From the NCBI GenBank assembly GCA_964530165.1, contig CAZGYE010000340.1, positions 1-5,799 of the forward strand: a DNA stretch of 5,799 nt. The letters run 5' to 3'. The notes under the pieces were generated by a model that had not been told where the DNA came from, ran no database searches, and saw only the letters and a program-made list of their open reading frames with translations. Position numbers and translations under genes: made by a program. Positions 1 to 5,799 of this stretch are shown in pieces; the first letter of the stretch is position 1, and every line of letters starts with the position of its first letter. The DNA comes from CAZGYE01 sp964530165. Lineage in GTDB: Bacteria > Planctomycetota > Planctomycetia > Planctomycetales > Planctomycetaceae.

Positions 1-86
1 GATTGGTGGCCAAGCGGCTGGCCAGCCGCTATCGTCCGGGCAAACGCACCACGGCCTGGTTGAAGATCAAACCGCGCCTCCGATGA
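1..86 (+). CDS. ATP-dependent DNA ligase, 3' end only (left edge partial)
   Basis: The frame entering from the left edge encodes LVAKRLASRYRPGKRTTAW followed by LKIKPRLR and a TGA at 84-86. This matches the end of the adenylation domain of ATP-dependent DNA ligases of the LigD/LigC type. The VAKR stretch is nucleotidyltransferase motif IV, and WLKIK is motif V, whose lysines contact the ATP/AMP. Such enzymes seal nicks through a lysine-AMP intermediate, and in bacteria they often serve non-homologous end joining. In the family, motif V is normally followed by an OB-fold domain of roughly 100 residues. Here only four residues follow, and no OB-like sequence is apparent in the other plus frames downstream. 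The gene therefore either lost its 3' end at a junction or is an OB-less variant. The catalytic lysine and all upstream parts lie outside the window. The family call is fairly sure; the functional state is unknown. Confidence 0.65.
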   Translation, partial: LVAKRLASRYRPGKRTTAWLKIKPRLR

Positions 87-140
87 GAGAACAGCACACG
101 AGCAGCGGCCCTGCTGTCGCTGCAACATGTTCAATTCTTC

Positions 141-171
141 ACCTGCGGCTGTTAAAAAAATGGGCGCAGGT
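141..171. repeat. 7-bp inverted repeat with A-rich loop
   Basis: ACCTGCG at 141-147 and CGCAGGT at 165-171 are perfect reverse complements separated by 17 nt that contain a run of seven A. The hairpin overlaps the tRNA-like remnant and would compete with its T arm. No T tract follows on either strand, so I do not call it a terminator. Confidence 0.4.
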
Positions 172-193
172 TCGAGTCTCGTTCGGGGACCCA
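144..193 (+). pseudogene. tRNA-Asn(GUU)-like 3' half, degenerate
   Basis: The stretch keeps tRNA geometry. A seven-base anticodon loop CTGTTAA (149-155, anticodon GTT) is followed by exactly 14 nt, then GTTCGAGTC (170-178, T-arm core), then exactly 15 nt ending in CCA (191-193). E. coli tRNA-Asn, recalled from memory, has the same loop, the same T-arm core and the same two spacings. Positions 183-189 (TCGGGGA) would be the 3' acceptor strand. The structure is damaged. The anticodon stem would pair TGCGG (144-148) with AAAAA (156-160), which cannot form. The T stem GCAGG/CTCGT has one A-C mismatch and two G-T pairs. No TCCCCGA acceptor partner is found upstream. Only a faint D-arm echo (GTTCAATT, about 129-136) remains. 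It is most likely a tRNA remnant, possibly an attachment-site copy, and not a working tRNA. The competing explanation is chance plus the 7-bp inverted repeat that overlaps it. Confidence 0.42.
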
Positions 194-510
194 TTCTGCA
201 GAGAGCGTACTTCCGCGCTCAATTGGTTAACGGCCAACGCCGAGCACCAAAATGCCCGGCTTTCCCTACGCGCCGCCACAAGCCTGTATCCCGTCAAGAG
301 ATGTGCAACGATGGATGTCCATACTGCTGCATCTCAGTTGACTCTCTGGGTCAAGTCGTCCGACCTGGGGCCGCCGCTCTCGCCACCGCCCCCCGGGCAA
401 AACTGGCCAGACTCTCTGACTCTCTGGCCCGGAGCGCGCAATTTGTTGACGCAGGCGCACTTTGCGGGCACCTCGCGCATCGTTGCGACATCGCCCTGCA
501 CAACGTAACA
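194..510. other. Stretch without a recognisable gene
   Basis: Several open frames cross this stretch on both strands, but none gives a protein with recognisable motifs, a plausible ribosome site or sensible composition. They are rich in Arg, Cys, Pro and Ser, as expected of GC-rich noncoding DNA. The only local structure I see is the nine-base word GACTCTCTG, present three times (340-348, 410-418, 418-426), the last two overlapping by one base. The stretch lies between the tRNA-like remnant and the broken HlyD gene and is best read as decayed sequence. Confidence 0.5.
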
Positions 511-983
511 TCAAGACAGTGCCGACAGACTCGATCGAGAGCTGAGCTCATGGTGCTTCGACTCGGCGATCAGCCGCAAGGCGCGAAGGGATTGAAACGG
601 TCAGCCGCTTCTTCGGTCTTAATCTCTTGGCCGATGGCCTGAATCTGTCCCATGAGATCATCGAGCCGCGACTGCGATTCCGCCAGCGCCAGTTGTTCCA
701 CACGGTCGTCCAACTGCACCAACACCGCGTTCGGCTCGACAAGCGTCCCCAGTTCGAGGTTCGTCTGTACGACCTGACCGTCGACCACGCTCACGATGGG
801 ACGGGCTAGGCTGCTTACCTCCAACCGGGCGTTCTCCGTCACCTCGTGCACCTCAACGTTCCCCATCAAGAACCATAACATCCAGACCGCCAAGAGCGCC
901 AACGCGACCAGCAACTTCCCCGTGCGGCGACGCGACCCGTCGTAGAACAATGATCTTGTTGTGCGTGAGAATGTGGATGACAT
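511..983 (-). pseudogene. HlyD-family membrane fusion protein, 5' fragment with frameshift
   Basis: The ATG at 981-983 opens a 137-residue frame that stops at 570-572. An in-frame stop about 16 codons upstream, with no start codon between, makes this ATG the likely start, although no clear ribosome site precedes it. After a basic N-terminus comes one membrane segment (about residues 23-40, LLVALALLAVWMLWFL). Next is a biotinyl/lipoyl-like half (about 62-93: P...V.DGQV...LELGTLV..NAVLVQLDD), then the start of a coiled coil (about 93-127). This is the N-terminal layout of HlyD/EmrA-type periplasmic adaptors, which link an inner-membrane exporter to export across the envelope. Family members usually run 300-500 residues; the rest of the hairpin, the second lipoyl half and the beta-barrel are missing. 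Restoring one base in the AAA at 595-597 lets the helix continue as FQSLRALRLIAESKHHELS in the shifted frame, ending at 511-513. It therefore looks like a frameshifted and truncated gene. Confidence 0.65.
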
Positions 984-1052
984 GGGCTGCGTGCAGAACG
1001 GAAAAGGAACAGAACAACGTTGCGTGCGTCATTCAGCCTGCATCAAAACTCC

Positions 1053-1082
1053 ATTGTCGCCTGCCAAGCGACGCCAAATCAA
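1053..1082 (-). promoter_or_regulatory. Possible weak promoter for the HlyD-like gene
   Basis: On the minus strand, TTGATT (1077-1082) and GACAAT (1053-1058) are separated by 18 nt. Each matches four of six bases of the sigma-70 consensus. Transcription would start about 60 nt upstream of the HlyD ATG. The same stretch holds a small hairpin, GTCGC/GCGAC (1056-1060 and 1068-1072, 7-nt loop), with no following T run, so it is a poor terminator. Matches of this quality are common by chance. Confidence 0.18.
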
Positions 1083-1140
1083 GAAGAATTCGTCGCCGAC
1101 GGCAAGCACTGGCGATGCTCATGAGACAACCGTTGCGTCT

Positions 1141-4100
1141 TCAATCGGACATCGAACCGCTTGTCAGGCGCAGGACGTACACCGTGCCGTTGGCGTTGAC
1201 GGTGATCAGATGCCGGCCGTCTGGGGCGTAGACCAGTTGTTCGAACCGACCGGGCCCCACCTCGATCGTGCCGGTCGAGTTACCGCTGGCCACGTCCCAG
1301 AACTCGACCACTCCCGCGCGTGGCTCGGTTGCCAGCGTCTTGCCGTCCGGACTGAAGGCGAAGGCGTCGCTGTCCTGTATGTGATTGAAATGACGAGGCT
1401 GCGCGTTGCCGGATGTTGACAGCAGGCGAATGTCTCGTAAGTAACCGACCTTCGCCGCAAGGAGGCTGCCGTCTGGGTGGAACATGACGCGATGCACCGC
1501 CCTCTCTGAGTAGTTGATGTCGGCCTTCTTCACGCCTTTGACGGGGTCCCAGAGACGGGCCGACCAGTTGTAGCCGAAGGGTCCGAGGAACAGGGCAGTT
1601 CCGTCGGGATGGTAAGCAAGAGCAGCCGGAGGTCCAGGTGGTTCAGGTTTGAAGGATGATTGCTCGGCAGACTTTTCTGCATTCCAGATGATCACTTTGC
1701 CGTTCCCCCCCCAAATGGCGAGCGCTGGCTCGGTGGGTGAGAAGTCAATTCTGGAGTTCCCAAACCCAAGCGAAGAAACCGTCCAACTTTGAAGCAGTTC
1801 CCGTGTTTGTGTGTCCCAGAGATACACGCCATCGTTACTTCTCCCCGCCAGATAACGTCCGTCGGCGCTGAAGACAAGTTCCTGCACATTCTGTGCGGGC
1901 GTCTGCGAAAGTTTTGTCGTGCGCCCCGACGGCAGACTGACGATGTCGGCGGTTCTTACGTGCCCAAGGGCGAGCGATTCCCCGCCAGAACTAACCGCAG
2001 CACAAGTGCACTTCGAATCGTGATGGGCGAGTCGTTCCCCGCTGCCGCCCGCTTGGACGTCAACGAAATACAAGTTCCTTCCGCGGCGAGCGCCCATCAG
2101 TTTGCCATCCGGCGAGAATCCCAGGATTTCATCACCACGTCGCACACGCACGTCCGTCAAACGACCCGTTCCCTCGTTGGCGTTGAACAGTTTCAATCGT
2201 ATTCGCTCATAGTGTTCAGCGATAAATTGAATGATCTGCCTTCCATCCGGGCTGACAAACAGACCGGCATGATCCTTGCCGCCAACAACAAACGAGCGCA
2301 ACTGTTCGCCGGAGACGGCGTCCCAGACGGTGACGGTCTCTTCCTGATTGTCCTTCGGCTTACTAACCGTGAGCAGTGTCTCTGAATCCGGACTGAACCA
2401 TAGCCTGCAAACGCTCGGCACGGCCAGTTTCGAGAGTTCCGTGGCACCTGGAAGTTTCCAAATCGTGAGCTCATCTTCTCCGGACTTGGAAGCGAACATA
2501 GTACCGTCGCTGCTGAGAGCACACGGTGCCGTAGCAGCGATTGCGCTCGACCGGTAATCGCCCGTTACCAGGTCCCACACCCGAGCTTGCTTCTCGCCGA
2601 TCACGAGCACGGCGCCGTCCTTGTCAATGAACCGGGGGGGTTCGACCGGCGGCGGATTTGCCGTGAAGGCGGCCAATTGTGCTCCGTCGTCAGCGCTGAA
2701 GACCCGCAGCGTCCCTTGATCGCGGACCACGACTTGTCGAGAATCGCTGCTAAAACTTTGAGGTTGGATGCTTGTCTTGCCGACCACGATCGACCGCTGT
2801 TCTCTTCGGGCTGGAATGTGCCACAAGATAAGCCGACCATCGGGCGTTCCGACGGCGGCCAGATTGCGATCAGGGTTCAAGACAAACCCGGAACTTGGCC
2901 AGCACGCCAACTGCCGGCCGGTTTCGCGTTCCCAAACGCGCGTGCACGAACCCCGGGATACGACGATCTCGCCCGTTGCGTCGAATTCCATCTGCCGTGG
3001 CTTGCTCCAATGCGCCAAACGGCTGTTGCCATAAATCGCCACCAATTCCGGCGGGGCCTTTGGGGGATCGCCCATCCCGGCCACGGCGAGTTCGTAGGGA
3101 TCAATGTCTTCACGGCGGAGTTGGTCGAAGGGAGACGCCGCCGGCTGAGTCGTCTCTTTCAGTCCAACAGCCGGTGCGACAGCCTTGCGGCTGATCTTCA
3201 ACGCCGTCCGACCAAACCGCTGGACCGTCAGCGTCTCCCCTTTGAAGTGAAACCGATCCTGGCTGTCGCGCACGGTGACCTGAAACTCGTCGGGCTTGGC
3301 ACGGACCGTCCATTGGTCTTTCGCGCAGATCTCGATTTCCTCGCCGTCCCCGGTGAGGACGACTGTCACGTCATTCGGCAACGGTTTGCCGTCCGGGCCT
3401 TCAACGACCACCGTGCCTTTCTTTGTGGCGACCATAATGATCACGCCCAACAGAACGACGGCTGCCAGGGCACCGACGGCAAGGCGACGCGGTCGGCTCC
3501 ACCAAGTACTGCGGCCCGGTGCGTCGGCCGATGGTGCGCTCACCTGCGTCGTGCTTTGGGGGGCGCGCGGTTGGGGATCTCCGAGCACCGTGGGCTCGGT
3601 CGCTGCCTGCGAACTCGATGCCCGGCAGGCTTCTGTGGCGCTCAGAGAGGAGCGGATCGGCCCGGACGTTTCGCCTGTGGTGGCATCGTCACACTTTTCG
3701 GCGCCGGTGGCTGTGGCCAACAACGCACGCAAGTCGGCACCGGCGGCCAACGGTTCCAACTCCCGCGCGACTTCAGCCGGCGTCGCGAACCGAGCGTCCG
3801 GCGATTTGGCCAGCATTCGCGTCACCAGCGGCACCAGTTCCGGTGGCAAGTCGGGACGCGTCTCGGTCACCGAAGTCGGTTCTTCGCCGGCCAGGGCAAC
3901 CAGCTTTTTCATCAGCGAGTCGTACTTCGGTCCGGCGAAGGGAGCCGAGCCGGTCAGCAGCTTGTAGAGCGTTGCCCCGAGACTATAGATGTCGGCCCGG
4001 ATGTCGACGTGGTGCGTGTCGGTTCCTTGCTCCGGCGCCATGTAGTCGATGGTGCCCATCAACTGGCCGCTCTGTGTCAGTTCCTTGCCTTCCGCAATGT

Positions 4101-4896
4101 GCGGTTCGTCCAGCAGTGCCAAGCCCATGTCGAGGATCTTGACGACTCCCTTCCGTGTCAGCATCAAGTTCGAGGGTTTGATGTCCCGATGCACGAGCCC
4201 GTGTTCGTGGGCATGTTCCAGCCCCAAGGCCGACTGACGGACCAACTCACACGCTTCGGCCGCGGGCAGCGGACCGTGCTGTCGGACGACCTCGGAGAGA
4301 TCAAGTCCGTCGACGAATTCCATCACCAGGTAATGCAGGCCATCGTCCTCGTCGGCGTCGGTCGCCCGCACGATGTTGGGATGATCCAGCTTGCCCACCG
4401 ACCGCATCTCACGCTCGAAACGGGACACGGCCGCCTCATCCGTCATCCGATCGGCGGGCAGCACCTTGACCGCCACCACCTTTTCCAATCGCGTGTGCAG
4501 GGCCTTGTAGACCGTCCCCATCCCCCCCTGACCCAGCTTGGCCAGTACGCGATACGGGCCAAGTTCCTTGACGTCGAGGTCGTCGGCCCGCTCATCCTGA
4601 GCAGCCTGCTGAGTCTCAGTCGATGGCTTGCGGCCAATGGCGGCCACCAGTTCGATGGCGCGTTTACGGTCTTCGTCGCTGCACAGGTACGGTGCCATCG
4701 GTTGCCGTAACTCGCTGACCAGAGTGTCAGACGTGTCATCCAAGCGGGTCAGCCTTGCAACACAGTCACCACAGGTCGCGACGTGTTCGGCGATCCTGTC
4801 ATAGCGAACCTGCGACAGCTTGCCGACACTGAATGCCGACAGCTCCTGGTCGCTGGGGCAGTTCGTCAGGATCGTTTTGTCATGCTCACTGTTCAC
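1141..4896 (-). CDS. Membrane-anchored Ser/Thr protein kinase with zinc-finger-like N-terminus and C-terminal WD40 propellers
   Basis: This 1251-residue protein phosphorylates Ser/Thr by its family. The N-terminus has C13 and H38-x3-C42-x2-C45, the pattern of zinc-binding anti-sigma (zf-HC2-like) domains. The kinase domain (about 114-380) is complete: Gly-rich loop GQGGMG (122-127), VAVK lysine K144, helix-C Glu probably E163, HRDIKPSN (236-243), D256 in a DMG motif in place of DFG, APE (287-289) and DIYSLG (302-307). A Ser/Thr/Ala/Pro-rich linker leads to one membrane segment (about 471-490) and a small beta-rich domain (about 494-570). The linker LRREDIDPYELAVAG (593-607) opens the WD40 region. 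WD-like strand ends recur at VWERETG (654), LWHIPAR (691), VFSADDG (732), VWDLVTG (773), IWKLPGA (812), VWDAVSG (857), LFNANEG (903), FVDVQAG (944), LWDTQTR (1026), IWNAEKS (1070), LWDPVKG (1115) and FWDVASG (1199), plus weaker ones. This fits about two seven-bladed propellers, probably outside the cytoplasm. The start is GTG, supported by GGAG nine bases upstream. The gene lies 47 nt after the sigma factor and is probably co-transcribed with it. Confidence 0.93.
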   Translation of the reverse strand: MNSEHDKTILTNCPSDQELSAFSVGKLSQVRYDRIAEHVATCGDCVARLTRLDDTSDTLVSELRQPMAPYLCSDEDRKRAIELVAAIGRKPSTETQQAAQDERADDLDVKELGPYRVLAKLGQGGMGTVYKALHTRLEKVVAVKVLPADRMTDEAAVSRFEREMRSVGKLDHPNIVRATDADEDDGLHYLVMEFVDGLDLSEVVRQHGPLPAAEACELVRQSALGLEHAHEHGLVHRDIKPSNLMLTRKGVVKILDMGLALLDEPHIAEGKELTQSGQLMGTIDYMAPEQGTDTHHVDIRADIYSLGATLYKLLTGSAPFAGPKYDSLMKKLVALAGEEPTSVTETRPDLPPELVPLVTRMLAKSPDARFATPAEVARELEPLAAGADLRALLATATGAEKCDDATTGETSGPIRSSLSATEACRASSSQAATEPTVLGDPQPRAPQSTTQVSAPSADAPGRSTWWSRPRRLAVGALAAVVLLGVIIMVATKKGTVVVEGPDGKPLPNDVTVVLTGDGEEIEICAKDQWTVRAKPDEFQVTVRDSQDRFHFKGETLTVQRFGRTALKISRKAVAPAVGLKETTQPAASPFDQLRREDIDPYELAVAGMGDPPKAPPELVAIYGNSRLAHWSKPRQMEFDATGEIVVSRGSCTRVWERETGRQLACWPSSGFVLNPDRNLAAVGTPDGRLILWHIPARREQRSIVVGKTSIQPQSFSSDSRQVVVRDQGTLRVFSADDGAQLAAFTANPPPVEPPRFIDKDGAVLVIGEKQARVWDLVTGDYRSSAIAATAPCALSSDGTMFASKSGEDELTIWKLPGATELSKLAVPSVCRLWFSPDSETLLTVSKPKDNQEETVTVWDAVSGEQLRSFVVGGKDHAGLFVSPDGRQIIQFIAEHYERIRLKLFNANEGTGRLTDVRVRRGDEILGFSPDGKLMGARRGRNLYFVDVQAGGSGERLAHHDSKCTCAAVSSGGESLALGHVRTADIVSLPSGRTTKLSQTPAQNVQELVFSADGRYLAGRSNDGVYLWDTQTRELLQSWTVSSLGFGNSRIDFSPTEPALAIWGGNGKVIIWNAEKSAEQSSFKPEPPGPPAALAYHPDGTALFLGPFGYNWSARLWDPVKGVKKADINYSERAVHRVMFHPDGSLLAAKVGYLRDIRLLSTSGNAQPRHFNHIQDSDAFAFSPDGKTLATEPRAGVVEFWDVASGNSTGTIEVGPGRFEQLVYAPDGRHLITVNANGTVYVLRLTSGSMSD

Positions 4897-4905
4897 GACA
4901 CGATG

Positions 4906-4909
4906 CTCC
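4906..4909 (-). promoter_or_regulatory. Ribosome binding site of the kinase gene
   Basis: GGAG on the minus strand lies nine bases upstream of the GTG at 4894-4896. It supports this non-ATG start. The ATG overlapping 4881-4883 is out of frame, and the frame upstream of the GTG shows no better start before it runs into the sigma gene. Confidence 0.5.
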
Positions 4910-4943
4910 GCGTGTGTTCGTCGCCAGGCAACGGGTGTGAGTC

Positions 4944-5555
4944 TCAGTCTTCGTGCGAGCCCCCCGCCTCCTGCCGAAGCCGCCGCAACACCCTCGACTT
5001 CGCCAAATAAACAGCATTGACGGTCATCCCGTAACGATCAGCAACGACGGCCGGGTTCTGCCCTTCCAGCACAACCGACCAGAACACATCCCACGTTTGC
5101 TCTCGGAACTCGCCTCGGACTGAGTCGAGCAGGTCACGAAAGAATGTTCCCAGTTGAAAGCTGGATGGCTCTTTCTTGGCCTGCAGCCGCTTCAGTTGTT
5201 CCTCACCCTCCATTCCGCCGAGCGCATTGGGACTGCGGCCGAGCCGTCGCAGTTGATCGCCAATCTTGTTTCGCGTAATCGACCACAGCCAGCCACGAAA
5301 GGTGTCGTCTTCGGTTTCGCGTCGGAACTCACCAACCTTTGCGGCCACCGTGCGGAACACCTCCTGCAACACATCCTCGGCGTCCGCCTGCTGTATTTGA
5401 GTTTGCAGACACCAATGGTAAACAAGCGGACCATACAGCGTGGCAAGCTGTTCCCACGCCTCCGGCTGCTGCAGCTTTACCCGCACCAGCAAACTAGTGG
5501 AGACAGAGCTTGGCTCGTCAGCCATCGGCCCTCTATCAGTTACATTGTTCGACAT
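4944..5555 (-). CDS. ECF-type RNA polymerase sigma factor (sigma-70 family)
   Basis: This protein of 203 residues (193 if the second Met is used) has the two-domain layout of extracytoplasmic-function sigma factors, which direct RNA polymerase to a small set of promoters. Region 2 spans about residues 22-105. It contains LLVRVK..QPEAWEQL, the core-binding helix DAEDVLQEVF (58-67), and FRGWLWSITRNKIGDQLRR (86-104), the part expected to bind and melt the -10 element. A variable linker follows. Region 4 (about 138-196) ends in the helix-turn-helix NPAVVADRYGMTVNAVYLAK and a basic LRRLRQ tail for -35 recognition. Regions 1 and 3 are absent, as usual for the class. The C-terminus is short and has no extra domain. 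It is upstream of, and probably in one operon with, the WD40 kinase, whose zinc-binding N-terminus or kinase activity may control it. I associate this pairing with planctomycete kinase-linked ECF groups. The start is uncertain; see the ribosome site entry at 5529-5534. Confidence 0.92.
   Translation of the reverse strand: MSNNVTDRGPMADEPSSVSTSLLVRVKLQQPEAWEQLATLYGPLVYHWCLQTQIQQADAEDVLQEVFRTVAAKVGEFRRETEDDTFRGWLWSITRNKIGDQLRRLGRSPNALGGMEGEEQLKRLQAKKEPSSFQLGTFFRDLLDSVRGEFREQTWDVFWSVVLEGQNPAVVADRYGMTVNAVYLAKSRVLRRLRQEAGGSHED
5529..5534 (-). promoter_or_regulatory. Possible ribosome binding site favouring the second Met of the sigma gene
   Basis: AGAGGG on the minus strand lies three bases upstream of an in-frame ATG at 5523-5525 (protein starting MADEPSSVSTSLL). 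The first ATG at 5553-5555 has only a poor GCGAG-like stretch upstream. The spacing is short for a Shine-Dalgarno site, but the shorter 193-residue product begins just before region 2, as related sigma factors often do. Either start is possible. Confidence 0.33.
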
Positions 5556-5635
5556 CTGTCAAAAACTCGCCGATTTCGCGAATGTCTGAAGAACTGGCAA
5601 GGAGACAGGCACTTGTTCAAGAACACCACTCAAAT

Positions 5636-5664
5636 ACGATATAGGCATCCAGAATTCGCCGCAA
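5636..5664 (-). promoter_or_regulatory. Possible promoter of the sigma-kinase operon
   Basis: On the minus strand, TTGCGG (5659-5664) and TATCGT (5636-5641) are separated by 17 nt, about 80 nt before the first sigma start codon. An overlapping TATATC (5638-5643) could serve as the -10 instead. The match to consensus is partial, and I see no ECF-type autoregulatory motif such as AAC-rich -35 plus CGTC. The rest of 5556-5799 shows no gene that I can support. Confidence 0.2.
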
Positions 5665-5799
5665 GAGTGTCGCCCATTGGACCAACCAACCGTCCGCGTT
5701 TTGTGCTCTTGGCTGTCCACCGTACTCGCTGTTGAGTGTGCCCGCTGCGCTGGTCTTTCGACTTTTGCATGAACTCGCGTCACTTGCTTTGCCGCAGAA

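Noticed and set aside
101..115. Hairpin AGCAG/CTGCT after the ligase stop as a terminator
   Set aside because: The stem is only five pairs and no T tract follows.
83..642. Two overlapping plus-strand frames (141 and 171 codons) after the ligase end
   Set aside because: They have no recognisable motifs, low-complexity Pro/Arg/Cys composition, overlap each other and the tRNA-like remnant, and lack a ribosome site. A CPYCC cluster in one of them caught my eye, but it is isolated.
1056..1072. Hairpin GTCGC/GCGAC downstream of the kinase as a terminator
   Set aside because: The stem is five pairs and the next bases on the minus strand are not T-rich, so termination there is not supported.
1789..2385. 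A 198-codon plus-strand frame within the kinase region
   Set aside because: It is antisense to the WD40 part of the kinase, with no motifs and no ribosome site that I can defend.
2587..4710. A 707-codon open frame on the plus strand opposite the kinase gene
   Set aside because: It lies wholly antisense to a gene with clear kinase and WD40 motifs. Its product has no recognisable domain and is rich in Arg, Gly, His and Gln, as expected when a GC-biased codon pattern is read on the other strand.
5154..5735. A 193-codon plus-strand frame over the sigma gene
   Set aside because: It is antisense to a well-supported ECF sigma factor and its translation resembles no known family.
5559..5783. A 74-codon minus-strand frame just upstream of the sigma gene
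   Set aside because: It has no motif or ribosome site and lies where the promoter of the sigma gene should be.
1..5799. CRISPR array, insertion-sequence ends or other mobile gene
   Set aside because: I found no regularly spaced repeats, no transposase or integrase motif, and no long terminal inverted repeats.

Overview
The window looks like chromosomal DNA from a planctomycete, probably of the Pirellulales/Gemmatales kind. The evidence is the gene types, not a database match. A short ECF-type sigma factor is followed by a giant Ser/Thr kinase carrying a C-terminal WD40 region. The kinase also has the 'LRREDIDPYELAVAG...PPELVAIYG' linker that I associate with planctomycete kinase/WD40 proteins. 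Base composition is moderately GC-rich, and ribosome binding sites are weak or variable.

The right three quarters (about 1141-5555) is a two-gene minus-strand module. A sigma-70 family ECF sigma factor (5555 or 5525 down to 4944) is followed after 47 nt by a 1251-residue protein (4896-1141). In order, that protein has a putative zinc-binding anti-sigma-like segment, a complete PknB-type kinase domain, a Ser/Thr/Pro/Ala-rich linker, one membrane segment, a small beta-rich domain and about 14-15 WD40-like blades, enough for two propellers. A reasonable model is a sensor: the extracytoplasmic propellers receive a signal, the cytoplasmic kinase and zinc segment respond, and the neighbouring sigma factor is the output. 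The model is inferred; the domains are read from the sequence.

The left quarter looks like a scar. A plus-strand DNA ligase reading frame enters from the left edge and stops at 86, just after nucleotidyltransferase motif V and without the expected OB-fold domain. On the other side, a minus-strand HlyD-type membrane fusion protein starts at 983 and breaks off after about 137 residues. A one-base frameshift lies near 595-597, and the shifted frame ends at 511. Between these two broken genes, about 87-510, I find no convincing gene. This gap does hold a degenerate tRNA-Asn(GUU)-like 3' half (about 144-193), which keeps exact tRNA spacing from anticodon loop to CCA but has lost its anticodon stem. 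Two truncated genes flanking a tRNA 3' remnant is what an old integration or deletion event at a tRNA attachment site could leave.

The HlyD remnant lies 157 nt downstream of the kinase on the same strand, so it may once have been co-transcribed with the sigma/kinase pair or driven from its own weak promoter. The right end (5556-5799) appears to be the upstream control region of the sigma gene.
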